Notes: generated from the sequence alone by a model not told the origin. DNA of 64,000 bases from Bacteroidota bacterium (GCA_009773455.1 WSXU01000002.1:62001-126000); one strand, 5' to 3'. Shown: positions 42,091 through 52,547, counted from the first letter of the stretch. Translations and numbers: made by a program.

Positions 42091-43026
42091 TCATTTCCGG
42101 GTCAACAGAATCAGGCTTTCTGCAAACTTTTCACCCAGATCAATGTAATCTGCACTGGTATAATGCCATTTATCAGTGAGAAAACTGTACCCCAGTGTTG
42201 ATTCAACTATGGCGGCATTTTTGTCTTCCAGGACGAATTCCCTTTGGGCCTGCTGAACAACCTCAAGGTAATCCATCATTTTCCCGTCTTCGTCCATCTT
42301 TGAATCGGCAATCAGGCCGATGACCACAGGCAGGTTCTTGTTGTGAAGTGCAGCCCTGAAAAGTTGCATCATTTGTTTCAGGTTGGCTTTATATAATCCT
42401 GCTGTTTCCATGGTATGATCGGCATCGGATTCACCCTGCATCCAAATGATTCCGGCAGGCACCAGGACATCAGGACGTCCATCGCTGTCAATATCTGATA
42501 CCGATAAAGCACTATGGACAGTTTTTAAGAAGAAATCATATTGATTCTGACCTCTCCCAATTGAAAAATCCGGATTCCAGGTACCAAAGGCAGATGTTTT
42601 ATACTGAAGGGATGTGCCCCCCCGGGCATATTTTATCAATGCAATTTTCCTACCGGGATTAAGTTTTGAAATTGCAGATCCGAATGAGAGTTCCGGTCCG
42701 AACCGGTCACTGTAAATGTTGGTTATTCCGTCTGATGAGAAACCCATTCCGTTCCCTGGTTTCAATTCAGTCCACAGTCCCGATCCACCTCCTGAACCAT
42801 TATCCGGAACATGGTTCCCGTTAAATATCCAAACATTTCCGCTTCCTTCTTTCAGTTCAGCGGGCAGGTCTTTGTTGTATCCGAACCCTTCCATATTTGA
42901 CTGACCACCCAGGTAATAAACCAGAACCGTATCGGGTGTGTTGTTTTCACCCTTTTTATCAATTGCCGGATTATTACCTCCAGCACTTAGGAGCGGAATC
43001 AGGAAAAGAAATAACAGTTTTCTCAT
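42091..43026 (-). CDS. Sialate O-acetylesterase-like SGNH esterase (SASA family)
   Basis: A 311-residue exported esterase. I start at the ATG at 43026 ('MRKLLFLFLIPLLSAGG'), a clean signal peptide; the open frame runs 83 codons further upstream, but that part has non-coding-like composition. SGNH blocks: 'YLGGQSNMEGFG' with the nucleophilic Ser, 'RGGTSLQY', 'IIWMQGESDAD' (block III) and 'DKWHYTSADYIDLGEKF' with the catalytic Asp and His. The family removes acetyl groups from sialic acids or xylan-type sugars (also CE6-like). It is convergent with the YfaP-like lipoprotein gene. Substrate not predictable. Confidence 0.85.
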   Translation of the reverse strand: MRKLLFLFLIPLLSAGGNNPAIDKKGENNTPDTVLVYYLGGQSNMEGFGYNKDLPAELKEGSGNVWIFNGNHVPDNGSGGGSGLWTELKPGNGMGFSSDGITNIYSDRFGPELSFGSAISKLNPGRKIALIKYARGGTSLQYKTSAFGTWNPDFSIGRGQNQYDFFLKTVHSALSVSDIDSDGRPDVLVPAGIIWMQGESDADHTMETAGLYKANLKQMMQLFRAALHNKNLPVVIGLIADSKMDEDGKMMDYLEVVQQAQREFVLEDKNAAIVESTLGYSFLTDKWHYTSADYIDLGEKFAESLILLTRK

Positions 43027-43466
43027 AAGACAACATTGGCCATTAAATAAAAATGATTCTATTAACCACTTTATAAGCAGGGAAGAACAATCATCCACAC
43101 ATAATTTTCCACTGGAGAAATCGGGGAACAGCGTTGCAGAAATCAATTGTAAATATAAGTGTTTCCAATTGAATGATACGATGGTAAAGAAAAAAAGCTT
43201 TGAATCCGGGATTCCGTTTTGCAGGAAAACGATTAACAACCAACTCATTATGCCATGATGATTTTCATTAATCATTTAACAGGATTATTTCAGGCTTTCT
43301 GTGTTGAAAGGGCATAATTTTGGATTCTTAAAATACCACAACATGAGGGTTTCAGTCTAAAATCTGAATGATGATAGTTTCATAGGTAACTAAAATCAGT
43401 GCCTTAAATCATGAACAAATTTATTAAATAACTGTTAATCAAACATATAAACATAAATACAATAAG
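43027..43466. other. Intergenic region between divergent genes
   Basis: 440 AT-rich bases. The minus-strand frame stays open here but looks non-coding. A minus-strand TAAATTTG match at 43416-43423 is probably chance. No supportable gene. Confidence 0.45.
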
Positions 43467-44357
43467 ATGAGAACCCGTGTTTTCCTTTCCTTGATAATAA
43501 TCCTTAGTATGGTTACGGCACAAGCCCAGAAACCACTGAAAATCACCGATGATTCAGTTAAATTCGGTAACACCCTTTGTCCTGGCATATGGATAGACAT
43601 TCCTGAAGTAAATATTGAAATCATCAGGGCCGCCTGGATCAAAACCATTGAGAAGGGAACCAAATCAAAAGCAATAGTAACCGGACAAGAAATCACCCTA
43701 TTTGGCGCTTTGCTGAAGGATATAACCGAAGCTCCCGTCAATATTTTCAGTTCCATTGAAGGGCGGGATTCGGTTGTAAGACTTTTTACTGCACTCGAGC
43801 TAAAGAGGGATGAATTTACCCTTATCAACAGCAGTGAGCACGAACAACTTAAGATCTATGTCAAACAATTTGCGAAGGACAGGTACATTAAAGTTGCGGA
43901 GGATCAGCTATCGGCGGAGGAGTCTAAACTGAAAAATCTTACGAAGGAACTCTCTTCGATGCGTAAAGTGAAAGAGAAACTTGAGAAAGAGATCCAAAGC
44001 GCCAATACGACCATATCCGAAGAAAATTATAAGGTGTCGTCAACAAAGAAAGAACTGGCTGAAACAGAGGCATCCCTTGATGATAAAAGCTCAGAGTTGA
44101 GTACTATGCCGGAAGGAGAAGCAAAAAAAGCGGTTCAGTCTGAAGTCAGGGACCTGCAGAAACAAAAGAAAGAACAGCTGAAATCAATCAGCAACTCGGA
44201 AATCAAAATCAGCAGATCCAAGACACTTATTCAGGACAACGATACTAAAATAACTCAAAATCTGAAAGATCAGGAAGATCTGGTAATCAAAACAAATCTG
44301 CAGGAAGCTGAAGTAAAAAAATACACGGATAAATTAAACACTATAAAGTCATACTAA
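43467..44357 (+). CDS. Secreted coiled-coil protein of unknown function
   Basis: A 296-residue exported protein with signal peptide 'VFLSLIIILSMVTAQA' and cleavage before Gln. Residues 22-125 form a small globular part containing 'FGNTLCPGIWIDIPEVN' and 'VTGQEITLFGALLKDI'. Residues about 135-295 are a long, highly charged coiled coil rich in Lys, Glu, Ser and Gln ('AEESKLKNLTKELSSMRKVK'-type heptads), with a hairpin-like break near 'STMPEGEAKKAV'. Periplasmic scaffold or adaptor is possible. No relatives recognised. Confidence 0.7.
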   Translation: MRTRVFLSLIIILSMVTAQAQKPLKITDDSVKFGNTLCPGIWIDIPEVNIEIIRAAWIKTIEKGTKSKAIVTGQEITLFGALLKDITEAPVNIFSSIEGRDSVVRLFTALELKRDEFTLINSSEHEQLKIYVKQFAKDRYIKVAEDQLSAEESKLKNLTKELSSMRKVKEKLEKEIQSANTTISEENYKVSSTKKELAETEASLDDKSSELSTMPEGEAKKAVQSEVRDLQKQKKEQLKSISNSEIKISRSKTLIQDNDTKITQNLKDQEDLVIKTNLQEAEVKKYTDKLNTIKSY

Positions 44358-44800
44358 TTATCATTTTTGCAGTGAGATTATTCTATAAGACTATCCAGGC
44401 CTGAATCCCTGCCATTACCGAATAAGACAGGGACAAGCTGTTTTTTATTGATTGTTTCCCTATTATTTCGATTGAACGAGGCGTAAATGAGTTTTATCAA
44501 TAAAAATCCGGAATTATCAGGTACTTCATTGCAGATTTATTTTCTTTGCAGGGAAATCGGCCTGCTGAAATGATTCCTGATAATCCCCTGATTGTCTGTT
44601 GCCCTGGGTGAACAACTCCCCATATGAAATGAACCTTATCTTGGGGAATCCCTTTCCGGGAATTTGCCAATTTAATTTCTGAACAATATTTTGAAAATTA
44701 TAAGGCTTGTTGTACATTCGCATAATGCTAAGCTATGTGTATTTATTACACTTAGTAATGACTTATTCACTGTTGTTTCTTTAATATTAAAACCTAGCCG
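44358..44800. other. Intergenic region
   Basis: 443 bases with no supportable gene. A 65-codon minus-strand frame (44526-44723) has no promoter and no motif. CCCTG...CAGGG at about 44407-44435 could be a weak terminator for the upstream gene. Confidence 0.4.
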
Positions 44801-45907
44801 ATGCGTTTCAACACTGACAACCGGATTGTAATGACCCTGGATGCGGGAGGTACAAATTTTGTTTTTTCAGCCGTCCAGGCCGAACAGGAAATTATTGACC
44901 CTATAATAATTCCAGCCGATGGAGACAAGCTGGAAATAGTACTTAATAAAATCATACTTGGTTTTAATGAAGTCAAGGCGAAATTAAAAGCTGCCCCCGT
45001 GGCAATCAGTTTTTGTTTTCCTGGTCCGGCCGAGTATGAACTGGGCATTATCGGTGATCTGGAAAACCTTCCAACCTTCAGGGGAGGTGTGGCACTGGGC
45101 CCCATGCTGGAAGAAAAGTTCGGCATTCCCGTGTTTATCAACAATGATGGCGACCTGTTTGCCTATGGCGAGGCCATTGCCGGCCTGTTGCCCGACATCA
45201 ACAAACGCATCAGCAGCAGCAACAGTCCGAAAACCTATCAGAATCTGCTGGGGGTTACCTTTGGCACCGGATACGGCGGAGGCATTGTAAGCCGTGGACA
45301 ACTTTTCCTTGGTGACAATTCAGCCCAGGGAGAGATTAACCGCATGCGTAATAAGCTGCACACAAATGCAACTGTTGAAGAGAATGTCAGCATCAGAGGC
45401 ATCAGGCGTACCTATTGTCGCGAAACAGGTCTGACGGCAGAAACCTGCCCCAACCCACGTGAAATTTTTGAAATAGGCATGGGAACCCGTGAAGGCAACA
45501 AAGATGCCGCGATCCTTGCATTCAACAGGATGGCTGAAGTCGCCGGAGATTCTATCGCCAACGCCATTACCATGATAGATGGGCTGGTCGTTATCGGAGG
45601 CGGACTTTCGGGAGCATATCCACTCTTCCTGCAGCGCCTGGTCGACGAAATGAACTCCAATTTCACAACGATGGTTGGAACAGCAGTAGACCGTATGGAG
45701 ATCAAAGCATTCAACCTGGAAGATGAAAACGAATTTGCACGCTTTTATGAAGGTGATACGAGGGAAATTAAAGTGCCCTTCAGCAGCACCCGCATCAAAT
45801 ACGATCCGATGAAAAGAATCGGTGTCGGTATCAGCAGGCTCGGCACATCCAAAGCCGTTTCAATCGGTGCTTATGCCTATGCTTTGAACAAACTGGACAC
45901 CAGATAA
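44801..45907 (+). CDS. ROK-family sugar kinase or regulator-like protein
   Basis: A 368-residue protein with the ASKHA fold: phosphate-1 motif 'MTLDAGGTNFVFSAV', 'FCFPGPAEYELGI', catalytic Asp region 'FINNDGDLFAYGEA', phosphate-2 'GVTFGTGYGGGIV' and adenosine motif 'DGLVVIGGGLSGAYP'. It has no N-terminal HTH, so it is a kinase-type ROK rather than a repressor. The usual ROK zinc motif CxCGxxGCxE after the 'GE' segment is missing; the equivalent stretch holds 'VEENVSIRGIRRTYCRETG'. A C-terminal extension of about 60 residues is unusual. Glucose, fructose or N-acetylhexosamine may be the substrate. Terminator follows. Confidence 0.85.
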   Translation: MRFNTDNRIVMTLDAGGTNFVFSAVQAEQEIIDPIIIPADGDKLEIVLNKIILGFNEVKAKLKAAPVAISFCFPGPAEYELGIIGDLENLPTFRGGVALGPMLEEKFGIPVFINNDGDLFAYGEAIAGLLPDINKRISSSNSPKTYQNLLGVTFGTGYGGGIVSRGQLFLGDNSAQGEINRMRNKLHTNATVEENVSIRGIRRTYCRETGLTAETCPNPREIFEIGMGTREGNKDAAILAFNRMAEVAGDSIANAITMIDGLVVIGGGLSGAYPLFLQRLVDEMNSNFTTMVGTAVDRMEIKAFNLEDENEFARFYEGDTREIKVPFSSTRIKYDPMKRIGVGISRLGTSKAVSIGAYAYALNKLDTR

Positions 45908-45928
45908 CAATATTCAGCAACAACAGGT

Positions 45929-45958
45929 AACAGGATGGCAGCAGTCATCCTGTTTTTA
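45929..45958 (+). terminator. Intrinsic terminator
   Basis: AACAGGATG (45929-45937) pairs with CATCCTGTT (45946-45954), loop of eight bases, followed by a T-run. Confidence 0.8.
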
Positions 45959-46178
45959 TTTTACCGGGAAAGTTCTGTTATTTTACCTGATAATTTCGTC
46001 CTTCCTCTTCGGATCAGTGGCTTTGTTTCTATTAACTAGCGAAAATCTTCAGCACACATTGAATTCTTTCAGCCGAAGAAGATTGTCAGCAGTTTAATGG
46101 TCCTGTTTTACCAGTTTACCTGAAAATTTTATACGTTTACAGCCTGATTGAGCTAGCTGATAAAAAACGCAACAGTTT

Positions 46179-48464
46179 ATGTTAAAGAGATTCCTATTAC
46201 TGGCATTGGCTTCCCTTTTGGTCTGCAGTTCCATTGAAGCACAGACTCCATGGAGAAAGGGTGAAATGCAGGTACTTGTCCCTATCGGACAGCCGGCAAT
46301 TAATGCCTTTGCCTATCTGGTTCCTGGCCTTGGGATTAATACGGAGCCTGCCGGGGATTTCATACGATGCTATCTTACCCGGGATGAAGCGAAATTGTTT
46401 TCAGATGCCGGAATTGATTTTCATACAGAAATTGATGATCTGAATGCCTGGTCAGCCTCATTTGGGGGGCGCGGCGTTCCTTCAGGATATTATACAGTTG
46501 AACAGTTGAATGGGATTGCCGATAGTCTGGCGTTTAATTTTCCCGATATCTGCACTTTACATTCACTGGGAACTGCAACAGGATTTTACCAGCTGAAAGC
46601 AATAAAGATCAGCGACAATTCGGCCATTGATGAAAATGAAGCTGAAGTGCTGTTTGATGGAGGCATCCATGGAGACGAAGTAGGTGGACCTGAGAATATG
46701 ATCCGGCTCGCCCGGGATCTCTGTCTTCAGTATGGTTCTGATCCGGAAATCACTGACTTGGTTGACACCCGGGAAATATGGATTTACTATTGTGTAAACC
46801 CCTACGGCCGTAGCAACATGACCCGGTATAACGGAAATGGTGTCGATGTCAACCGCGACTGCGGGTACATGTGGAACAACGAAGGCAACAGCCCCTCTGC
46901 ATTTTCTCAATCCGAAACCAAAGCATACAGAAAACTACTGACTGAAAACCAGTTTGCCATTCACTGCAGTTATCACAGCGGCACCGAATACATAAGCTAC
47001 CCCTGGAGTTACCGGGCCGACAACTCTCCGGATCATGCCATCCATAATTATCTGGCATCTGTTTATGCAGTAAACTCCGGTTACAGTGGAATACCTTACG
47101 GACAGGGATACACAGGTATGTATGCCATCAACGGAAGCACAAAAGACTTTGGTTACGGGGCTCTCGGGAGTATCAGCTGGTCAGTGGAAATCTCAGCTGA
47201 CAAACAACCCCCGGCTTCACAGATCGGTGCCTATTACCTTAAAAACAGACCATCGATGTTAAAGATGGTTGAATACTCCGGTTATGGAATCAACGGAACC
47301 ATTACCGATTCCATCACCGGGTTGCCATTGCCGGCAAATATAATAATCGATGACTTATTCCCTTTGGCTAACGATCCGGTTAACGGTGATTACCATAAAT
47401 TTCTTCTTCCGGGTAATTACACTGTGAAAGTTATTTCCAATGGATATGAAACCCGCACGATCACAGGGATTTCCATCACGGCCATGTCGTCTACCGAAGT
47501 AAATATTGCCCTTCAACCCATCGAAAACAACCGCTTTGCAAGAAGAATCATTTCCTGTCAGATTCCGAACAATAATTTCAACGATGAAGGCAATACTCCG
47601 GCAGCTATAGGGCCTCCTGATGATATCAGATATTCTCTCGGAAGGAATGGTTATGCGATCATTGATCTGGGCGATACACTTACCGATGGAACGGGCCCCG
47701 AAGTGATTGTTTATGAAAATGATGTTACCCCTGAAGGTTACCAGTTGTTTGCCGGACAAACCATGGACGGTCCCTGGGTTATGATGGGAACAGGAACAGG
47801 GAATGCAGAATTTGACCTGTCGGCAGCTTCATTGCCTTCGGCCCGGTATTTGAAAATAAAAGACGATGGCGACGGTCAGTCACAGGTAGCTGATGCCGGG
47901 TTTGACCTGGATGCCATTGAAGGTATCATATACTTACCACCCGTCGATTCAACAGGATTCATCGCCGGAACTGTATATTCTGCCGAGTTCCAGACTCCGG
48001 TAGCAGGTGCGGCTATAACATGCGGAACCAGATTCACTGTTTCGGATGAAAACGGCTATTTTATTATTGAAGCCGATACCGGAAATGTTGAAATCTGCGG
48101 CGAATTTCCACAAATGTTTATGTATGACTGTGATCCTGTGGTCGTTGCACCGGGTGATACCCTACTCCATGATTTGTATCTGCCGGTTCAGGAAGGAATC
48201 AGTGAAACGACTTCAGATTTTGGAAACCTTGTTGTTTCTCCCAATCCGGCAAATGATTTCGCCAGCATTACTGCCAACGGTTTAACCGGAATACTTGATT
48301 GTGAAGTATACACCCTGGGCGGACAGATACAACAATGCCATGTATCCTATCACGGAAGCAGTATATTAACCATCAACACATCAGAACTTACTCCGGGTAT
48401 TTATTTTATCAGGATACTGACCAACAGAGAGGCTTCTACACTTAAACTTCTGATTCAAAGGTAA
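46179..48464 (+). CDS. T9SS-exported M14 zinc carboxypeptidase
   Basis: A 761-residue secreted peptidase; signal peptide ends 'SSIEA' before Gln22. The M14 domain (about 100-365) is complete: zinc ligands His164 and Glu167 in 'GIHGDEVGG', third zinc ligand His266 in 'SYHSGTEY', 'VNPYGRSNMTRYNGNGVDVNRD' region, and catalytic Glu337 in 'SWSVEIS'. Next come a carboxypeptidase-regulatory-like domain (about 372-450), a discoidin-like beta-sandwich (about 455-590), a second regulatory-like domain (about 595-660) and a T9SS type A sorting domain (about 685-761, 'VVSPNPAND'). It removes C-terminal residues from peptides at the cell surface or outside. First of five large T9SS cargo genes in a row. 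Confidence 0.92.
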   Translation: MLKRFLLLALASLLVCSSIEAQTPWRKGEMQVLVPIGQPAINAFAYLVPGLGINTEPAGDFIRCYLTRDEAKLFSDAGIDFHTEIDDLNAWSASFGGRGVPSGYYTVEQLNGIADSLAFNFPDICTLHSLGTATGFYQLKAIKISDNSAIDENEAEVLFDGGIHGDEVGGPENMIRLARDLCLQYGSDPEITDLVDTREIWIYYCVNPYGRSNMTRYNGNGVDVNRDCGYMWNNEGNSPSAFSQSETKAYRKLLTENQFAIHCSYHSGTEYISYPWSYRADNSPDHAIHNYLASVYAVNSGYSGIPYGQGYTGMYAINGSTKDFGYGALGSISWSVEISADKQPPASQIGAYYLKNRPSMLKMVEYSGYGINGTITDSITGLPLPANIIIDDLFPLANDPVNGDYHKFLLPGNYTVKVISNGYETRTITGISITAMSSTEVNIALQPIENNRFARRIISCQIPNNNFNDEGNTPAAIGPPDDIRYSLGRNGYAIIDLGDTLTDGTGPEVIVYENDVTPEGYQLFAGQTMDGPWVMMGTGTGNAEFDLSAASLPSARYLKIKDDGDGQSQVADAGFDLDAIEGIIYLPPVDSTGFIAGTVYSAEFQTPVAGAAITCGTRFTVSDENGYFIIEADTGNVEICGEFPQMFMYDCDPVVVAPGDTLLHDLYLPVQEGISETTSDFGNLVVSPNPANDFASITANGLTGILDCEVYTLGGQIQQCHVSYHGSSILTINTSELTPGIYFIRILTNREASTLKLLIQR

Positions 48465-49056
48465 ATATCCAGAATTCACCAGTTGAAAACACCGTTTTAT
48501 TCCTGTACAAAAAGCAATATCGCTGCCCGGATTATCTAAAGAAATTACTGTTAAATTCAGCACTTGTTCATCAAACAGCTACGCCGGATAAACAAACACT
48601 GGCAGTTGTACACTTTTACCCGAGTTCCTGACCGACAAAAGTTTTGAGAGCAATTGACCTTAGTTCTGGTAAAAAACTGTCTGAGGACAACTTAATGCCG
48701 TAAATTCCAAGTTTTACTGCAGAATATCAGCAATTACTTTTTATCACCTGAAAACCTGACCATTATAAAAGTAAATTCTATTGAAATAAGCCGTTACAGG
48801 CATGCTTATTTGTTCTGCAATAATGTATAATTATGAAAACCACAATTAAAAGAGATTATATTCACCGGTATTTTATTTGACTCAAAGGAGCGTAAAACCA
48901 TATCCTGTCAATTGTTTTCTGAAAAAAAAGTGATTCAATTACCTGAAAACCTGTTGTAATACCGATAAAATTGTAAATTCGGCCATTATTTGAATTAATT
49001 TTGTTTCAGGCTCGTTTTTACGCCTCTTTCTGTGCTATTCTGAAAATCATTTTACG
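48465..49056. other. Intergenic region upstream of the first C25 gene
   Basis: 592 AT-rich bases without a gene. The 13-mer ACCTGAAAACCTG occurs twice (near 48737 and 48937), 200 bases apart. The promoter lies at 48996-49003. Confidence 0.5.
48996..49003 (+). promoter_or_regulatory. Bacteroidota -7 box (TAATTTTG)
   Basis: Exact TAnnTTTG match 54 bases before the ATG at 49057, with a TTG at 48971-48973 that could be the -33 element. Confidence 0.65.
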
Positions 49057-52000
49057 ATGAAACGAATCCTTACCCTCTGCCTGTTCAGCCTGGCTCTTCT
49101 TTCTGTCACGGCTGGCGAAATAGTAAAAACATATTACATTGGTAAACCGGTCATTGATCAGAAAGGACTGCAGCAGTCTGTCCGGTTCGATCAGGCTGTT
49201 TTATCGGGCAAGCCCGGCGAGCCCATGCTTCCCTATTTTGCAGTCAACCTTATGCTCCCTCCGGGTCATGAAGCAATTCGTATCACCTGCGAAGGTGTGG
49301 ATGAAACAAGTCTTCCCGGCTACTTCAGGTTAATGCCGGGACAATATTCCCGTCCACTTTCTGATCCTGGTTTTCCGGTTATAACTGAAAATGAAGAGGT
49401 TTACCGGTCATTGACGGTTTATCCCACAACAGCAACCGGAAACCTAAGCACTCAGTTCAGGAACGGTTTCGGTTATGCGCAATCGGTATTTACACCCGTA
49501 AGGTATATTCCCGGGAAAGGTGAAATCACCTATTATCAGAAAATGATTATCCGAATCGAGACAAGGGAAACCCAGAAAGGCCATGAAGCATTAAAAAATA
49601 TCACATCCAATGATAACATCAGGACAAACTGCCTGAAAGCAGCCCAGAACCCTGAAGCAATTGATCATTATCCCACCAGGCGTGCAACAGGGACCGACTA
49701 CCAGATTCTGATCATTACCCCTCAGGCATTTGCCGGTCAGCTGGATGCCCTGGCCCAATTGTATCTGCCAAGGGGAATGAAATCCCAGATCACAACTACC
49801 CAGTTTATTGAAACCAATATCAGCGGTGCTGATATGCCTGAGAAAATCAGGAATTTCATTATCCAGGAGTATCAACAACACAGTATTGAGCATGTGGTAC
49901 TTGGAGGTGATGTTGAACACGTTGCCTACCGCGGCTTTTATTGTCATGTACAATCTTCGAGCGTTTATGAAGACAGCAATATCCCTTCGGATATCTATTA
50001 TTCCTCTCTGGACGGCAATTGGAATACCAATGGTAACAATCTCTGGGGCGAGATCGGTGAAGATGACCTTCTTCCCGAAGTATCGGTCGGACGTTTGTCG
50101 TTCAGCAACACGTCTGAACTGGCAGCCATGCTGAACAAGACCATCAAATACCAGAATGAACCTGTTTTGGGTGAATTGCGCAATCCTTTACTGGCCGGTG
50201 AAAATCTTTATTCGAATCCCGATACCTGGGGGTCAGATTATCTCGACCTGCTGATCGGGACACATGACGACAATGGTTATACCACAACCGGTATCCCTGA
50301 AGATCACAACATCGAAACCATGTATGATGAGGTTTCCAACTGGGATGCCACCGATCTCATGAATTCAATTAATGCAGGCAGAAATTTCATCCACCACGTA
50401 GGTCATGCCAACGATACCTATGTGATGAAGTTTTACATGTGGGATATCACCAACGAGAATTTTGCCGGAGTAAACGGTATCACTCATAACTTCCCGGTGG
50501 TTTCAACCCATGGTTGTATCTGTGGGGCCTTTGATACAGACGATTGCATAGCTGAAAAAATGGTCAGTATTGAAAATTTTGCTGCTGTGTTTATTGGCAA
50601 TTCGCGTTACGGATGGTTCAATGAAGGTCAGACGGAAGGTCCCTCCGCCCACCTGCACCGGGAATACGTGGATGCCATGTTTACCGACAGCCTGAACAGG
50701 GCCGGCCGGGCACAGGTTGAATCGAAAGCCGCCACTTCTCCATGGGTAAATGCTCCCGGACAGTGGGAAGAAGGCGCCCTGCGTTGGTGCTTTTACGATT
50801 GTAACGTTCTGGGTGATCCTGCTTTGGCCATCTGGACGGATGAACCCATCAACATTTCAACCACTTATCCGGCAACCCTTACTACAGGTACCGGTCAGTT
50901 TGATGTTACCGTGACCAGCATTGGTAATCCGGTTAACGGGCTTACTGCTGCCCTGCTTATGAACGGAATTCTTTACGGAACCGGAACTACCGGCAGCGAT
51001 GGTGCAGCTACTGTAATCATTGACCCTCTTGTGATTGAGCCCGGAGATGCTCAACTTGTGATTTCAGGCTATAACTGCCTGCCAACCTATTACCCTGTCA
51101 TGTTCGTAGCAGGAGAAACACCATATGTAGTCTTTGAATCCAGTGTATTAAACGACAGCCAGGGAAACAACAACGGGATGGCAGATTTCGGGGAAACCGT
51201 TTCACTGAGCATTACCCTTCAGAATATCGGTCTTGCCCAGGCTCAGAATGTCACAGCAACAATCAATAGCAATGATCCATATGTTACCATCACTGATGCT
51301 GTGGAATCGTACGGGAATATTGCGGCAGGGGGTCAGTCAACCGTAGAGAACGGCTATACCATTCAGATCAGCAACGATGTTCCTGACAATCATATTATTG
51401 CCTTTACTTTATCGGCTGTAGCTGATGAAACATGGCTTTCCGAATTCCAGGTCATTGCCTATGCCCCGGAACTCGTTGCCGGAGATGCATTAATTGATGA
51501 TGGTACCGGCAATGGAATTCCGGATCCGGGTGAAACCTTTGACATCAATGTTGGTTTAATCAACAGCGGTCACAGCGCAAGTCTGCCGGTTACAGCAGTC
51601 CTGAATTGTTCAAGTGAATGGATTAACGGAACTGAATGGACTTCCGGGCCATTGACGCTGGAAGCACTTTCGCAGGAAACCGTAAATTTCGCTGATATTA
51701 CTGCTGATGGACAAACACCTATCGGCACTCCGGTTTCCTTTACTCTTTCACTTTTTCAGGGAAATCCTGCAACGGAGGTTCTTGAACAGGAATACGTTTT
51801 TGTTATAGGTCAGGTTTCGGAAGACTTTGAAACCGGCGATTTCAGCCAGCATCCATGGGCCCACTCCGGCACCGCAAACTGGACGATTACCCAGACTACT
51901 CCCTATGAGGGGTTATTCAGTGCCAGATCGGGTGATATATCAGATCTGGAGTTCTCAAATCTTCAGGTTACCTATGAAGTGGTCTCAGATGACAGTATCC

Positions 52001-52503
52001 GTTTCTGTACCAGGGTATCTTCGGAACCGGACTATGATTTCCTGAGATTTTATATTGATAATGTAAAAAAAGCAGAATGGTCGGGTGAAATGGATTGGAC
52101 ACATGCGGCTTTCCCTGTCAGTGCCGGAATGCATACATTCAGATGGTCGTATGAGAAAGATATTACCTTATCGGTGGGTGAAGATGCAGCATGGATAGAT
52201 GATATCATCTTCCCTCCTGTTGATCTGAATACAGGAATCTATCAACCTGAGAACTTTATGCCTGATATGGTTGTTTATCCTAATCCTGCTTCAGAAAAAA
52301 TCAATATCTTAACCCGTTTTTCAAGCAGTAGACAACATGAACTTTCAATTATAGATCTGACTGGTAAGATTGTTTATAGCAGAAATAATATTTCATCCTC
52401 AGGAAGTATTGAAGTCGATGTTTCAATGATTGAACCGGGACTCTATTTCATCATTTTGAATGGTAACGAATGTATGAAGACCCTTAAACTGATTTTAAAA
52501 TAA
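49057..52503 (+). CDS. Gingipain-like C25 cysteine peptidase, T9SS cargo (first)
   Basis: A 1148-residue secreted peptidase. Signal peptide ends near 'LLSVTAG' before Glu; a propeptide spans about 20-210; the C25 caspase-like domain follows (about 211-590). Catalytic His450 in 'HHVGHAND' and Cys487 in 'STHGCICGAF' fit the gingipain dyad. After it: an Ig-like domain (about 595-690), two CARDB-like sandwiches (about 690-800 and 805-915, each opening with 'DGTGNGIPDPGET'-style text), a MAM/cleaved-adhesin-like domain (about 919-1060, 'EDFETGDFS', 'VSSEPDYDFLRFYID') and a T9SS sorting domain (about 1070-1148, 'VVYPNPASEK'). The substrate pocket cannot be read from sequence. Confidence 0.9.
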   Translation: MKRILTLCLFSLALLSVTAGEIVKTYYIGKPVIDQKGLQQSVRFDQAVLSGKPGEPMLPYFAVNLMLPPGHEAIRITCEGVDETSLPGYFRLMPGQYSRPLSDPGFPVITENEEVYRSLTVYPTTATGNLSTQFRNGFGYAQSVFTPVRYIPGKGEITYYQKMIIRIETRETQKGHEALKNITSNDNIRTNCLKAAQNPEAIDHYPTRRATGTDYQILIITPQAFAGQLDALAQLYLPRGMKSQITTTQFIETNISGADMPEKIRNFIIQEYQQHSIEHVVLGGDVEHVAYRGFYCHVQSSSVYEDSNIPSDIYYSSLDGNWNTNGNNLWGEIGEDDLLPEVSVGRLSFSNTSELAAMLNKTIKYQNEPVLGELRNPLLAGENLYSNPDTWGSDYLDLLIGTHDDNGYTTTGIPEDHNIETMYDEVSNWDATDLMNSINAGRNFIHHVGHANDTYVMKFYMWDITNENFAGVNGITHNFPVVSTHGCICGAFDTDDCIAEKMVSIENFAAVFIGNSRYGWFNEGQTEGPSAHLHREYVDAMFTDSLNRAGRAQVESKAATSPWVNAPGQWEEGALRWCFYDCNVLGDPALAIWTDEPINISTTYPATLTTGTGQFDVTVTSIGNPVNGLTAALLMNGILYGTGTTGSDGAATVIIDPLVIEPGDAQLVISGYNCLPTYYPVMFVAGETPYVVFESSVLNDSQGNNNGMADFGETVSLSITLQNIGLAQAQNVTATINSNDPYVTITDAVESYGNIAAGGQSTVENGYTIQISNDVPDNHIIAFTLSAVADETWLSEFQVIAYAPELVAGDALIDDGTGNGIPDPGETFDINVGLINSGHSASLPVTAVLNCSSEWINGTEWTSGPLTLEALSQETVNFADITADGQTPIGTPVSFTLSLFQGNPATEVLEQEYVFVIGQVSEDFETGDFSQHPWAHSGTANWTITQTTPYEGLFSARSGDISDLEFSNLQVTYEVVSDDSIRFCTRVSSEPDYDFLRFYIDNVKKAEWSGEMDWTHAAFPVSAGMHTFRWSYEKDITLSVGEDAAWIDDIIFPPVDLNTGIYQPENFMPDMVVYPNPASEKINILTRFSSSRQHELSIIDLTGKIVYSRNNISSSGSIEVDVSMIEPGLYFIILNGNECMKTLKLILK

Positions 52504-52547
52504 AAATACGAAAGCCAATTCTTAATATTAACCTTAACACACACACC

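Noticed and set aside
43027-43275. N-terminal extension of the sialate-esterase-like gene (83 codons)
   Set aside because: The extension is not like a signal peptide or known domain, and a clean signal peptide begins at 43026.
44526-44723. 65-codon minus-strand open frame
   Set aside because: No promoter box, no motif and no neighbouring operon.
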